From Hysterangium stoloniferum (Eukaryota > Basidiomycota > Agaricomycetes > Hysterangiales > Hysterangiaceae), in assembly GCA_015178975.1 (NCBI GenBank), contig WHVD01000008.1:806001-870000 (forward strand): a DNA stretch of 64,000 nt, given 5' to 3'. The notes below the pieces were generated by a model. It ran no database searches. It was not told the DNA's origin and saw nothing but the letters and a program-made list of their open reading frames with translations. This document shows, piece after piece, positions 32,614 through 45,019 of the stretch; the first letter of the stretch is position 1, and each line of letters starts with the position of its first letter. A program made the position numbers and the translations under genes.

Positions 32614-33978
32614 TGTCACAACCCAACGGTCCCTGAGGATATTGCTGCCTATTGATGTTTCAAGTTATCACTCACATCATTGCATCGGAAACCGTCAATC
32701 TCCCAACACTGATGTATGCCTTCACGGCAATCAAACCCCATCTACGCCCCCATCAAAATATACTCGTACTATCTGGTTATACTCTGATACATCCCTTTTT
32801 ATTATGTTGATCCGTTCTACTCTATGTTTTACATATGCCTAAATATACTTGTAATCCTCAGACTATTTCCTTTTCTCATAATTCCACTCTCAGTTAATCA
32901 TGGCCTCCGAACTAATCGTAACCTTCCCATTCCTAGTCAAGTTTATTTGTCAATAACATTTCCGGTCTTCCCTTAGTTAGTATTTTCTAGATGCCAAATA
33001 CTTGTATATGAACCTGCTGTAGTTGTAGTTACTAGGCAATCAGAATATTGACTCAGAACACCCACATACATCTCTAGAAGTCTTGTACTAAGTATCCCAC
33101 TCTCCACCTTCATGTGTGCTCGCCCACTCTCAGTCCCCGACCCCTTGGCCCGACACTTGACTTGTCCTTCGGTCCCGATTGGTAACTCACCGAGAGGTAC
33201 TCATTAAAGACTAGTCTCTGCCCGTCTGAAATTTAAGGACACCCGATGGATATTTGTGAGGGCATAGCATATAAGCTGAAGCCAAGTCCTTCTGATCGGT
33301 CCTGTGAGAGGTACGGCAAAATATAATCAGGAAATATAGTCGAATAAGCTCATGCTATATTTCCTTTATTATTTCTACTTTCTCTTTATTTTATTACACA
33401 CTATAATTAGTTCGACGACCTATGTATGCGGTACATCGACTCTTGTGGGCGCATACACGCCAGACTTATGTATTCTAGCACCCGTAGTTAAAACTCAGAC
33501 ACTTTTTTACCTCGTAACCACAACTTACCCAGACACACAGTTAGTATCCTGTAAGTTGTGATTGAGGTATCGTCTTGACCGTCACAGATGGACTTCAACT
33601 GTCTACACCTTCTTGGTTTCGAACTGCATCAGTCGAAACCTTATCTATATCTCAATCCGCGTGGACGACATCCGTGCTATTCTATCATTCAACTCTCGTT
33701 ACTCATTTCTACACTCGAGCAGTCACTCAGGATCATACCTACAGTCAATTCCTTATTTCTTTGTAGCTATCTACTCTACTTTAGATAGTTACTTCACTTG
33801 GACGTATCAAACTGAACAGTCGATACTTGTCGGCGTGTATTGAACTTAGATAGTCAATACAACTACATGTCGTACCTAAATGGTCGATATTCTTCGTATA
33901 TAGAACAGTTAGAACTTCCACCACTCTTCACAGGTCCCCATCAGCCTACTGACATTAGTCAGTTTTCAGTTCTTAACA
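32614..33978 (+). repeat. LTR of the A/B group, split by a solo LTR
   Basis: Starts TGTCACAACCC and ends AGTTCTTAACA, with the CACATAAGCTGAAGCC-type motif at about 33265. Without the 635 bp added by the nested LTR it would be about 730 bp. It is related to the remnant at 9185-9500. Confidence 0.6.
33303..33932 (+). repeat. Solo LTR of the element C family, 630 bp
   Basis: Starts TGTGAGAGGTACGGC, ends CACTCTTCACA and is flanked by identical target copies GGTCC (33298-33302 and 33933-33937). It matches the 630-bp 3' LTR of element C (56677-57306) in length and sequence. Confidence 0.9.
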
Positions 33979-34920
33979 AAGGACACTCATGCACCTCAGT
34001 CCATTATATGTACATCCATAATGTATTTAGGGGTTTCTCTCAGATAGCTCAATATATGCTATAGTGTCACAGAGCTTCAACAATAAAATAAGCAAAGGTC
34101 CAGATGTTATAATAATAAGCCATTTTATGAATTTTCAGGCAGTCATGCTACCTCTTGCTGGTTGCACTACCTGCACACCCAATTGCTATAGCCTAATTTG
34201 TCACTAGTCACACAATTTCATGGACTTGTCTTTTTGGAAGTGGATGAGAAATGTAAAATTATGGGTCTAGTCATCTTATTGTACTGTAATGACTCCATTT
34301 ACAAGTGTTTTAATAGATTTGTATTAAAAATGCTTTAATATTCAATATGTCAAAAATCACTTCTTGACAATATAAGTTTAGGGCACTTTTACTAAGCTAT
34401 CAGTAATTTCATGCATGAGCCTCCAAAAACATGGTCCACAATTTTGAGTTTCATATGTGTAATAAAGAAGACAAAGGAAATAAAAATCAGAAAAATAGGA
34501 GATGATATAACGTAAGTTTCCAATGATTTGAAAAGAAATATCGCCGGTTTTAACAACGTGATGATCAAAAAGTTTAACAAATAACATACATATCTTCCCA
34601 CGCCTCAGCATAGCCCATAGAAGTTCCATCTATTGACGGAAATTACAATTCTTTGACGTTGGGTCCACAAACTCGAACTTGGCACACCTTTTCAAATGCT
34701 TGAACTTCCCTGCCCTATTCCACGTCCCATCAAGCAACTCGCCATCAGCCTCATCTCAACCATGTGATGTCGCTTCATCAGAAACGCTTATGACCACGCA
34801 AGTGAGAACGGCATAAGCCTAAAGTGCACGTGATGTACAAACGTTGTTGATAAAAAATCAGCTTTACTGGATTGTACGCCATCTGTGTCTCCAGACTTGG
34901 TTTCTCCTGTTTCTCCTAGA
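33979..34920. other. AT-rich intergenic region
   Basis: No gene. 34280-34460 resembles 20080-20225, suggesting a shared unidentified repeat. The last 250 bp are probably the promoter of the next gene. Confidence 0.4.
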
Positions 34921-36589
34921 ATGGCTGGACTTATTTCATTCCTGAAACGTATCCAAACAGTAAGGATAAACTTACTTCGACCCCGTGGATTAGCGGTCTC
35001 ACTGCTATTTAAAGCTCAACAATCCACCCCTGGCAGAGAAACGGACTTCGGCGTTGCGTTTTGGGATCCTTGGTGCTGCTCGCATAGGTCCAGATGCACT
35101 TATAACACCTGCGAGAAGTCATCCAGACGTTATCATTGCCGCTGTCGCAGCAAGAGACCACTTCAAAGCAACTCAATATGCAAAAAAACATCACATACCC
35201 ACGGTTTATTCTGGACAGGGCTGTTATCAAAGTACGCGATGCAAATTTTTATGGCCAGGTAGTCTGTTATGAACAGTCGTTGTGCGTAGAGCTCGTTGAT
35301 GACCCTGAGATCGATGTCATTTATAACCCGGTAAGCCTGGCATTCTGATAAAGCCACAAACCATCATGTCTTTGCACCTTAGCTCCCGAATGCATTGCAT
35401 TATGAATGGACAATGCGTGCTCTTAGGGCTGGGAAACATGTCCTTGTGGAGAAGCCTATGGCAAATACCTCTGAAGAAGCCCGCGAGATGATAGCCACCG
35501 CTCAACAGAAAGGTCTCGTTCTTCTCGAGGCCATTCACTACACGTGAGTAGATTTTCCTCGATGATTTATATCGTGCGTACTAATATGATATGAGGATTG
35601 TTGACAAATATTTTCCCCAAAGATTTCATCCTGCTACCCAGCGCGTGAAAGAAATTATTATTAGTGGCGAGCTTGGAAACGTGAAAGATATCAAAGCCGA
35701 ATTTGCGGTCCCAAGTCTCCCATATGGTATTCTATTCCACAAGGACGACATTCGCTTCAACTATGACCTCGGCGGTGGATGTACAATGGATATGGGAGGT
35801 AAATTCCGAACATAGCATACTCTTACATTGCAGCCCTTAACTTTATAAGTATATCCCCTATCTGCCTTGCGCTATTTTGCTTCTAGTGAGCCTATAGAAG
35901 TCGTATCTGCGACTGCGACTGGCCATGCTACCGATCCGACGCATATCGACCGGTCTATGCACACTATTTTCACGTTTCCGGCATCAATCTCGGGTGAGAC
36001 GTTTGTCGATTTCCAACTTCCTGGATGGGGACCCTTCAGTATCATCCCTCAAGGTCTCAAATTCTGTGTCTACATAAAGCTAGAAGGTGGCGAGATCGAT
36101 TTTACAAACTTTGCGCTCCCCCATTTGTGGCACAGTATCAAGGTTAGACCAAGGGATGGAAAGGCGCGCATCGAAAAGATGTACAAACGACCCGATGGGT
36201 CAGGAGAGGAATGGTGGTCATCGTGAGTACGCACTTCCCTGGCTTCCCCTGCATATACTGCCCGGTAATCCCATGATGCTCTACTATAGTGTAGAGCCAA
36301 TCATTCTCATCCTTGTCTCGTCCCAAAGAGTATTTTATTAACACCTACATTCATCCACCCTAGATATCGCTACCAGCTCGAGGCCTTTGTCGAGAAAATT
36401 CGGTCCCGTACGCCCCAATACTGGCCTGCTTCCGATGAGGCCATGCGTCAACTTACGTGGGTGGAAGATATCTATATTAAGGCGAGCGCTTCTCCTCTTT
36501 TCCTTCGACATGGAATGTTAATACTGCCGGTTCTGGGTGAAAAGGCTGGTTTACCTGTTCGTCCAGCTTGTTCGAGTAAGCGTATATAG
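34921..36589 (+). CDS. Gfo/Idh/MocA oxidoreductase (dihydrodiol/D-xylose dehydrogenase-like)
   Basis: Eight exons join in phase: 34921-34959, 35039-35231, 35288-35328, 35383-35543, 35623-35798, 35850-36222, 36364-36481 and 36545-36589, about 381 aa. The Rossmann motif is FGILGAARIGPDAL, followed by DDPEIDVIYNP, LPNALHYEWTMRAL, the hallmark GKHVLVEKP (catalytic Lys of the EKP motif) and EAIHYTFHPATQR, then the C-terminal alpha/beta domain with the GGGCTMDMG-like turn. The family reduces or oxidises sugars and trans-dihydrodiols with NADP(H) in the cytosol. The last intron has a GC donor; its 63 nt are also open in frame, so it may be retained as a 21-residue insert. The gene looks intact. Confidence 0.85.
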
Positions 36590-37264
36590 CCACCTGCAAA
36601 ACTCCTTGTCAAGTCGGTTCTTCATTATTTCTTGTTGACCTGTATGCGATTACAACTTTTGTTACTTACTATGAAAATATATGTGGATAGCTCATGAAAC
36701 TATGCTGTGTTTTTGTGTTTTTCTTTCTGGAACTTGGTGACCCTAATTTACACTGGGTGAGGTCTAGGAGCTCATTAACTTCAGTATCAGCACATTATTT
36801 ACACCAGAGGCACCCCAAGGTTTTTGGAGTTGGAAACCTTCAGAAAATGTTAATATTCAGCCAATTTTTCTAAGCACTTTTTGAACTGAAAGACTGTTTG
36901 AAATTTTCAAGTTTAAGTTTTTTTTTAAAGTTGGAAAATCATATCTGAAAACTCTAAAAATTTGTCTCTGAAAACTGCAGGTATTGAATGGTGAAAAACC
37001 TGACATTTTCTCACATCTGATTCAGGTTGTGGTATACCTCCCAAACAGGCTGCTGCATGATACCTTTACTATGGGGTTCCCTTTGCACCTATTGCACCTG
37101 ACCTGGATTTACATATATGTAAGCATACAAGGCTATGACCTGTGGGGGGCAAGCCCCCACCATGCTACCACTGCACAACTTTACTCAGTCACTTAATGAA
37201 CTAATAAACCAATAATAATCTCTTCAGACACTACATCAGCAGTCATATCTGCCTTGGAATAATA
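36590..37264. other. Intergenic, with half of a CACTA-like foldback
   Basis: 36802-36985 is one arm of the foldback element seen whole at 25407-25783 (CACCAGAGGCACCCCAAGG start). The rest, including a short open stretch at 36984-37196, has no recognisable content. Confidence 0.55.
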
Positions 37265-37614
37265 CAGTGACTCTCAAAACCTTTTCAATGTTTGACATTT
37301 GCGTATTGGCAGGCCACTACCAGGGGAGATAAAATAGCAAAAAATCTCAAAAAAATACAGTATATAGCTAAAACATGTGTAGAATCAGTGTCTAAAATAT
37401 CACTATGTAATATCCATTTTTGGGTATGCTAAAAATAGTTTATTCAGGCCTGCTCATTGAAAAGGTTTTGATGCTGATGATTATGATGCAATATATGCTA
37501 TATTAACTGGCCAAATCACATGATTTTGTTGATTGTATTCAATGTGGTCGTGTGACTTGTTGATTTATAGTCAATTCTGACATTCCTAGCTCTTTTCATT
37601 ACCAGCAATCCATC

Positions 37615-38628
37615 ATGCACTCCATCACACCTGATCAGCAACAATACATTACCTCCCAGCTTGAAGATGGCCATTTCACTCCATACATTGTCTCAATAAC
37701 TGGTATTAGCATTAGTACTATCTCCAGACTTCACTCTAAATACCTTCCTACCCTCCCAAAATCAACTGGAGGTCATCCCAAGAAGCTCTCTCCCACCAAC
37801 ATCCATCATGCAGTCCACTTCATCACTCTGGAAAGGCTGAAACTGCAGTTAACATAGCCAAAATACTTCAGACCATCACCAACAACTCAATCTCCGCTCA
37901 TACAGTTCACAGGAGCTTGAAGAGTGCAGGGATGAAAGCAGTTGTGAAGAAGAAGAAGCCACTTTTGTCCAAGAGACACATGAAGGAGTGGCTTGACTTT
38001 GCTTTGGCCCACCAGTATTGGACTTTAGATGACTGGAGGAGGGTTATATGGTCTGACGAGACTAAAATAAATCACCTTGGATCAGATGGGAGGAAGTGGG
38101 GATGGAAAAAGACTGGGGAAGGCCTGAAAGAGAGGCCAGTTCAAGGAACAGTGAGATTTGGTAGAGGGTCTGTCATGGTTTGGGGGTGCTTCATGTGGGA
38201 GGATGCAGGATATGCCACCAGGATTGAGGGTAGAATGGATGGGGAACTTTACAGGAGCATCTTGGATGAAGACCTCCAAAACAGCATCAAGTATTACCAG
38301 TTGGACCCTGCTAAAATCATCTTTCAGTGGGATAATGATCCAAAACATACCTGCAAAAAGGCAAAGGAATGGTTTGAAAATAATGGAATGACTGTCCTAC
38401 CATGGCTTGCCCTCTCCAGACCTCAATCCAATTGAGCATCTATGGGATTACTTGAAGAGAAAGCTGAGACAGTATGCCACTGCACCAAGTGGGATTCTGG
38501 AGTTGTGGGAGAGGATAGAGAAGGAGTGGGAAGATATACCAGCTTCTGAGTGTCAGAAGTTAATTGAAAGCATACCAAGAAGGATTGAGTCAGTCATAAA
38601 GACCAAGGGAGGGTATACCAAGTATTAA
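37615..38628 (+). pseudogene. Tc1-like transposase of M2 (inactivated)
   Basis: Can be followed from ATG 37615 to TAA 38626-38628. HTH region near GISISTISRLHSKY, catalytic WSDETKINHLGSDG, FQWDNDPKHT and NPIEHLWDYLKRKL (DD34E). Frameshifts near 37835 and near 38405 break it. It is a close relative of the M1 transposase but a separate family by its inverted repeats. Confidence 0.85.
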
Positions 38629-38879
38629 AATATAGCATACAGTAGACAACAAAACTGTTCAGATGTTTCTTTGTTTTGAAAAGATCCTTTAGCATTAGCC
38701 CAAAATAAAGTTTAGAAATTCTGAATAAATTATGATAGATGCTCTAATATCACTAAATGTTGATTACATAACCATGATGTCATATGTCCATTTATGGTGA
38801 TGTAATAATAGGATTAATGAAGCTTGTACATCCAAACAGTTTTGTTGCCTGTATTTTATAAACCCTATATACTAAACTA

Positions 38880-40542
38880 GTACTTGGTATACCCTCCCTT
38901 GGCCTTAATTACAGCTTCACTTTCTATCAAGTTCTGACACACCTCCTTTGGAATCTTCTCCCATTCCACTTAACAGCACTCCTAAAGCTCCTCCACTCCA
39001 CTGGGTAGTCTGTTATAGTCAACTAGCCTCCTTTTCAGGGGTTTAGATCTGGAAACTGTACTGGCCAGTTCATAACAGTGTAGCCATGGTCATAAAACCA
39101 CTTTTTGGCCAGTTTGTTGGTATGCTTTGGATCACTATCCTGCTGGAAGATGATATCAGATGGAGTTTTCTTGTAAAACTCAAGGGATTGCTAATGTTCA
39201 TCCTCCAATATAGAGTAGTAAAGCTGTGAATCCATCTTTCTCTCAATCCTAGTGGGATATCCAATGCCTTCCCAAAGCATGCAACCCCCACCAAACTTCA
39301 ATGTTCCCTCCACCGGCCTATCAGTCAACCCCTCCCACACCTTTTTCCAAACCCACTTCCTTCCATCTGACCCAAGATGATTGATTTTGGTCTCATCAGA
39401 GAATACAACTCTCTTCCAGTCCTCCAGAGTGTACTCCTGATGTCTCTCTGCCCACTGTAGCCTCTCCCTCCTATGAGATTGTCACAGAAAAGGGCACTTC
39501 TTCTTCATCACAGGCCTTAGGCCAGCTTTGTGTAAGGCATGACAAACAGTTTGGGAGGAGAAGGATTGATTTGTGACATCCTGAAGTGTGAAGGATAGGT
39601 CACATAGGAGGTGCGGCTAAAGGCTCTAAGCCTTACTCCTTAGCTGCTTTATAATTTCATTATTTTCTTTATGTTCTATATTTTTATTCTATTTCTATAT
39701 CTCATAAATACAGGTCAAACCCCCTTTATTTAGTTCGAGAGTCCATGTATGCTTGTGGGTGCTCTCGCCCACAAGAAGTATGCACATGTCACAGTAGTAG
39801 TCACACGCGATAAAACTCAGACACTTTTCAACCCCGACAACCATCACCTGCACACGCAAGTACTGGTCCAGGGTCTAGTCTGAAACTAGTCTTCACCTTA
39901 TCTCTCTTCCTAAATCTACGGTAACTACACTTTGCACTGAAACAGTTGAAGTCAGTTACTACTACTCGATTTGACTTTTACCTCTTGGTTCGCACGGTAA
40001 GAATATCCATCGTAGCTCACGTTCTTAGGATATTCTCTCTCTCTCACAATATATACTTTCTCTCCGCTACTTGTCCATTGGCCCAGCTAGCTACGCAATC
40101 AGATCGTACTGTAAGGTCGATCCGCTCTTGTAATTATCTACCGATTGCACCTTAAGGGTCAATCGTAATCTATATTTGATCACTTCAAACTACTAGTCGG
40201 TTGTAATTCGTACTATCATTAGTTGATAACAATCGCACATTGAGTAGTAAACTACTTGACCCTTTACATGAAGAGACTTGGAACTTGCATTGCATTATCA
40301 GCTTTCTGCCTGCAAATGAGATGCTTAGCATAGCTGATATTGGCAGATGTAAAGGTAGTTGGACAACCACCAAAGGACTTGGGAGCCTCAGGACAGTATT
40401 CAGAGTGTATTTTTGAGATAGTTCCAATGCTAACATCAGTGGTCTGATGAATAGAGTGCCCAGAGACATTAGAGAGGAGCAGAGTAATGATGTGTTCACA
40501 AATAGTAAAGGGAACAGTGCACATAATGAACTGTGGAGACAA
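38880..40542 (-). pseudogene. Tc1-like transposase of M3 (split by an LTR)
   Basis: N-terminal HTH part at 40542-40264 (SIGTISKIHSEY, KSFGGCPTTF); the rest at about 39586-38880 with FSDETKINHLGSDG, FQQDSDPKHT and FPDLNP. It is interrupted by the 682-bp solo LTR and by additional in-frame stops in the C-terminal half (near 39483, 39195 and after the NP motif). This is an inactive DD34E-type copy. Confidence 0.8.
39587..40268 (+). repeat. Solo LTR in M3, element C family
   Basis: 682 bp, starting TGTGAAGGATAGG and ending CCCTTTACA, flanked by identical TGAAG (39582-39586 and 40269-40273). It shares the TTCGAGAGTCCATGTATGC...CTCAGACACTTTT order with the C-family LTRs at 33303 and 56677, but is more diverged. 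Confidence 0.85.
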
Positions 40543-41269
40543 GCATGCTAAAAGGCCTTGTATATATACTTGAACATGAACAAATCATGTGACTTTTGGG
40601 TTTAAGGTTTAGGTTTTAGGTTGTGGAAGTAAAGTCATGTGATCATGAATATTTTTAGACCACTTCTTTGCTCTGTGAATCTTGGCAACAAAACTGTTCA
40701 GATGTACAAGCTGCATTCATGGTAGTATTGCATGGCCATAAATGGACATATGACATCATGGTTATGTAATCAACATTTGTGATATTAGAGCATCTATCAT
40801 AATTTAATCAGAATTTTTAGAATTTATTTTGAGCTAATGCTAAAGGATCTTTTCAAAACACAGAAACATCTGAACAGTGTTGTTGCCTACTATATATTGC
40901 ATCATAATCATCAGCATCAAAACCTTTTCAATGAGCAGGCCTGAATAAACTATTTTTAGCATGCCCAAAAATGGATATTATGTAATAATATTCTAGACAC
41001 TGATTCTACATATGTTTAGCTATATACTGTATTTTTTTGAGATATTTTGCTATTTTTTCTCCCCTAGTAGTGGCCTGCCAATATGCAAATGTCAAACATT
41101 GAAAAGGTTTTGAGAGTCACTGTATTTTCAAATATTTGATCACATAACTTTTGTATTACCTTCTGTGACCATGTCATATTGAGGGCTTCTGTACATTCTG
41201 GCTTCCCATTAATTCTCATTCATACTCATACCCAATTTTCCTTCCCTTCTACCCATCTACCCATCTATC

Positions 41270-41575
41270 TGTCATTACAGCTGTTTCGGGTACACAGTGT
41301 GGAATTTAGAAATTAATAAAAAATTCCACTTTGGATCTCAAAAGTAATTGGCTTGTAACTCTATATCAAGAAAGAAATAAGATATGAAACTTTGGATTTT
41401 ATATATTTATATGTATATGGGGCAATCCATCCTGTATCCATAATAGTCCCTATCCATGGCTTTGGTTCTGTCCACCATGCAGTCAATCTGAGTCTGAGTT
41501 TGAGTATGAGTGGTGGTCTATTTGTCCACTAGGGTCACTATTCTGTGTCCTGATCCCCCTTCCTTCTATCATTTT
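41270..41575. repeat. Repeat with inverted copies elsewhere
   Basis: 41270-41440 recurs inverted at about 49110-49290 (both contain TTTCATATCTTATTTCT or its complement). 41430-41575 recurs inverted as the 170-bp solo LTR at 51628-51797 (both contain CCATGGCTTTGGTTCTGTCC). Probably adjoining LTR remnants of small copia-type elements. Confidence 0.55.
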
Positions 41576-41589
41576 AATATATTCTGTTC

Positions 41590-42048
41590 ACAGAATCTTC
41601 CTAGTTTCCGATATTCCACTATCTTGCCTTGTTCTGTATTTGGTAACTTGTTTACTTGACAAGTATTCACTTGTTTGTTTATTGTATCCTCACTCTGTAA
41701 TCCCTATCCTATTTTGTCTTATTGTTTGTAGTACAATAGCCACAGATCATATATATATTAGCCCCACACATTTGTACCTATACCTTAGATCTGATATTGA
41801 CTTACAGTAGTTCACTATTCCTTCTGTCTTTCTGTACACTCAATATTTGGAACTCTTCAGAAATCTGAATATCTGTATCTTCCACTGTAATGCTCTCTTC
41901 TGAAATTAAGGATGACTCTAGCATCTGTATAGGGGCACAGCACATAAGCTGAAGCCAACATCCTGACCCTATCTAGAAGTTCCCAATTCCTGGTAACTTT
42001 CCAATAGTTTCCAGAATACATAGTTTTCCATAAACTGAACACTTAATA
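41590..42048 (+). repeat. LTR remnant, A/B group
   Basis: Matches the B LTR from its TTCGATATTCC-like part to the end (ACTTAATA in place of ACTTAACA), with the CACATAAGCTGAAGCC motif at about 41941. The 5' tip is missing or unrecognisable. Confidence 0.6.
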
Positions 42049-43970
42049 GCAATCGCCATCTGTCATTGTTCATTCTGCCCATCTCATTATCTGCCTGTTC
42101 CAGAATCCTCAGTCCCAAACCTGTTTCCATTGTCTGCCCATTCCAGAACATCCATCCCCAAACCTGTTTACCTTTCTGTTTTGGAAACCTCTCCCCTTTC
42201 CATTTTCCATTGTTGATCTTAGTTCATCATACAATAGCATTAGTGTTCTATTTAGTCTAGTGCATTTTTGTATCTACACCCCAGATCTGATATTGACTTA
42301 GTTTACTATTCCTTTTGTCTTTCTGTACACTCGATATTCAGAACTGTGATGTATTTCTAGGTTTTTTCTATTTTTTAACCAATTTCCCCTAACAAATTGC
42401 GAAAAAGAATATTTAAATGGATTCATATCACAATGATAAAATTGTACAATATTGTCTTTATTTATCTTGAAATTATGCAATGTGTTTTATATTTTTATCT
42501 TATAAATTGAGTGAGCTAGGGAATTTCTATCTCTTATTCCTTTTTGATTAACATGTCAGTGACTCAGCACTTATGCACAACGCACAAGAATATTGTCACA
42601 AAATGTGACAATTGTCATGATGTGATAAGTTGCCACCAACCCGACACTTTGTCACAAACACAATAAGCCATCACAAATGGTTGACAGTCACAAGTACCAA
42701 ATATCACACATATGTAATGTGCACGCAGACATGCATGGGAATATTACATCAGCATGTATACAATAAAAGTAGTGGAAACTCTTGCAGTATTTCAGAAGGT
42801 TCCTGGTATAACAGTTAGAAATAGGTATATACAAGTAGATAGAATATTGTAGAATGTTCTATTATGCCAAGAACATTCTATAATGTCTTAGAAGTAGTTA
42901 GAATCTTCTGTAATACTTTAGAAAATTCTAGAAAATTCTAAATGACATCATTTAATCTTTTAGAACCTTCTAAAATGTCTCAGACTAAAATGTATATAAG
43001 GAGCTCTGCTCCAGCTGTGAAATATAACTTATTATCAACCAATTATCACCACATCTGTGTGTCACTGCAGCAAGCAGCCTACTCCACCCCAATCTGGGCA
43101 GTTGGACATCTACTTCCACCTCTATCAGAGCTGTTGGAAACCCTTGCCACCTCTATCAGAGTTGTTGGCCCAATCAGATCCCTTGTCACCTCAATCTGAG
43201 TTGTTGACTGATCTGTTGTTCCCCTTGTCACCTCAATCTGAGTTGTTGACTTTTATTTGTTCCCCCTTGCCACCTCTTAGTTGAGTAGTTGGCTTTATTA
43301 CTTTTCCACCTCTATCAGAGTTGTTGGAACCTGTTGCCACCTCTATTTGAGTTGTTGACTATCAACTAAAGTAATAAACAATTTTGGTTGTTATTGTTTG
43401 AAATTAGGAGTACATTTCTAATTTCTACCTGGTTTAAGGCATAAATAAATACTGAGAAAATATTTGCAAGATCCTTAAGACTACATTAAGATCCTGATAA
43501 GTTAGTATCACAGTAGATCCTGTAGGTTAGTGTAAATAAAGCATATATTAGCCAAATAGTGTTTTATTCTATATCTAATCTTTTGACCTGTTTATAAATA
43601 TTTTTACTGTTTGATAAATAGTATAAGATATACATAAACTAGTGAGAATTGAAGTTGAATCTAGATTCTGAATCAGTGAATTGTTATTCCTATTTCAAGA
43701 AGTTGTTTTAACAGAAAAGCACAGCTCATACTTTTCTAGTGAAATATTATTTAAATAAGACTAATACATCACAGGAACTCTTCAGAACTATGAATATCCA
43801 TATCTTCCAGTGTAAGTCCCTCCTCTGAAATCAAGGACAACTCAAGCATCTGTGTAGGGGGCACACCACATAAGTTGAAGCCAACATCCTGAACCTATCT
43901 AGAAGTTTCTGATTCCCAGTAACTTTCTGATAGTCTTCTGGAATAGTTTCCATCAACCCAGGATTTAACA
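42049..43970 (+). repeat. Second LTR remnant, A/B group, split by a 1.43-kb insert
   Basis: 42049-42344 and 43774-43970 together correspond to the LTR at 24352-24902 in opposite orientation, ending GGATTTAACA, with the shared motif at about 43869. Its 5' tip is absent. Confidence 0.6.
42345..43773 (+). repeat. Long solo LTR (1429 bp) with internal minisatellite
   Basis: Ends are TGTGATGTATT and AATACATCACA (TG...CA, 11-bp inverted), flanked by AGAAC (42340-42344) and GGAAC (43774-43778), a 5-bp target copy with one mismatch. It contains GTATATAAGGAGCTC (about 42992), a TATA-like promoter, and at about 43070-43370 irregular repeats built on CACCTCTATCAGAGTTGTTG. No internal coding region, so a solo LTR is the simplest reading; a non-autonomous DNA element is the alternative. 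Confidence 0.6.
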
Positions 43971-44148
43971 TGTGCCCTTTCACCTTGATTTGTGCTGCAC
44001 AGCCCTCCAATCTCTTTTAAACATTTAGATATAGTATATGAGATTATACAATCTGAGGTCTTGTAAGGTTCGGCTTTAGAGATAGCATAATCCTTCAGTT
44101 TGAGCTTCTTACAAAGAGGAACAAACAGAGTAGGAATAGGCTCCAATT
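43971..44148. other. Short spacer before element D
   Basis: The minus strand is open here (part of 44146-43895) but no domain is recognised. Confidence 0.3.
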
Positions 44149-44339
44149 TGAAAAAACTCCTGTAACTAATGGGTGGCTTCCCTATTCATGCTAGCATTTG
44201 TAGACTAACCTCCTTAATGACAGATAATAGAAATGAAATGGTGTAATGATTGGAAAATAATCTACCCTCTATTTACCTCCTGAGACAAGGCGGTGGACCA
44301 CCCCGTGCCACGTCCGCCACCAGGTCCACTCCTGTTACA
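44149..44339 (-). repeat. 3' LTR of element D
   Basis: 191 bp, TGTAACAGG...TTTTTTCA in element direction, preceded by the purine tract GGGAGGGTGGG (44340-44352 on the opposite strand). Confidence 0.8.
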
Positions 44340-45019
44340 CCCACCCTCCCACACTGCAACACAGTGTGCAATGTGCTGATGCCCTTACGCACCCCTCAGT
44401 CGCCTGCAGCGGACTTAAGACTGGCATGCCCTTTCCAGGCCAAGTTTCAAGGCAATGCACTGGAGATGATGCCACTGGCACGGAAGTACCCTGCTGCCAC
44501 CTCCTTCTTTGGTGATGGATAGCACTTGAGGCCTGTGTTTGGTGCTGTGACCCTGGTACATCCAGCCATGGAGACAACCTGTCTATCAGCGATGCAGGTT
44601 GTTGTCTCTCCCTCCAGGCATGGGTCCATTCCCTTACACGAGGGTTGACCGTAGATTTGGGTTGTGGTATGTTATTCTTCTGCTGTGCTTCGAGGAGTTG
44701 ATGCTACATAGTCTCAAACTGCTCCATATGCAAGTCCCATGCACTTGGATGCCTCGAAGAGCACTATCGCAAACAGAAGCCATTGTAGTTGTCAGAAACT
44801 TTGTGGATACTTGCATTGGATAATCCTGAGCATCCATAGTGGGTGATTCTTGCACAGCAATTGGAACAGCTGAACCAATATAAATAGAAGGCAAGTCTTC
44901 AGTGCTTGATATGTAAGACACTTCCTGATGACACTCCAAGCTCAAAGACATCTTGGCAACTTCAATTTGATTAGAGAGCCGCCCTGGGCCCCTGGGCAAT
45001 GATCAAGCACTTGTAACAC

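Larger units (their letters stand above)
38640..40892 (-). mobile_element. Tc1/mariner-like element M3 nested in M2
   Basis: Flanked by TA (38638-38639 and 40893-40894), with inverted repeats of about 212 bp (38640-38851 and about 40681-40892). The tip CAGTAGACAACAAAACTG has an inverted inner copy. Transposase lies on the minus strand. It is itself split by a solo LTR at 39587-40268. Confidence 0.88.
37265..41122 (+). mobile_element. Tc1/mariner-like element M2 (contains M3)
   Basis: Between TA at 37263-37264 and 41123-41124, with inverted repeats of about 214 bp (37265-37478 and about 40909-41122). The tip CAGTGACTCTCAAAACC has an inverted inner copy near 37454-37478. Without the nested element M3 it would be about 1.6 kb, like M1. 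It carries its transposase on the plus strand. Confidence 0.9.

Noticed and set aside
42345-43773. DNA transposon with 11-bp inverted ends
   Set aside because: TG...CA ends, a near-perfect 5-bp target copy and a TATA-like promoter fit a solo LTR better; no transposase is present. Kept as an alternative only.
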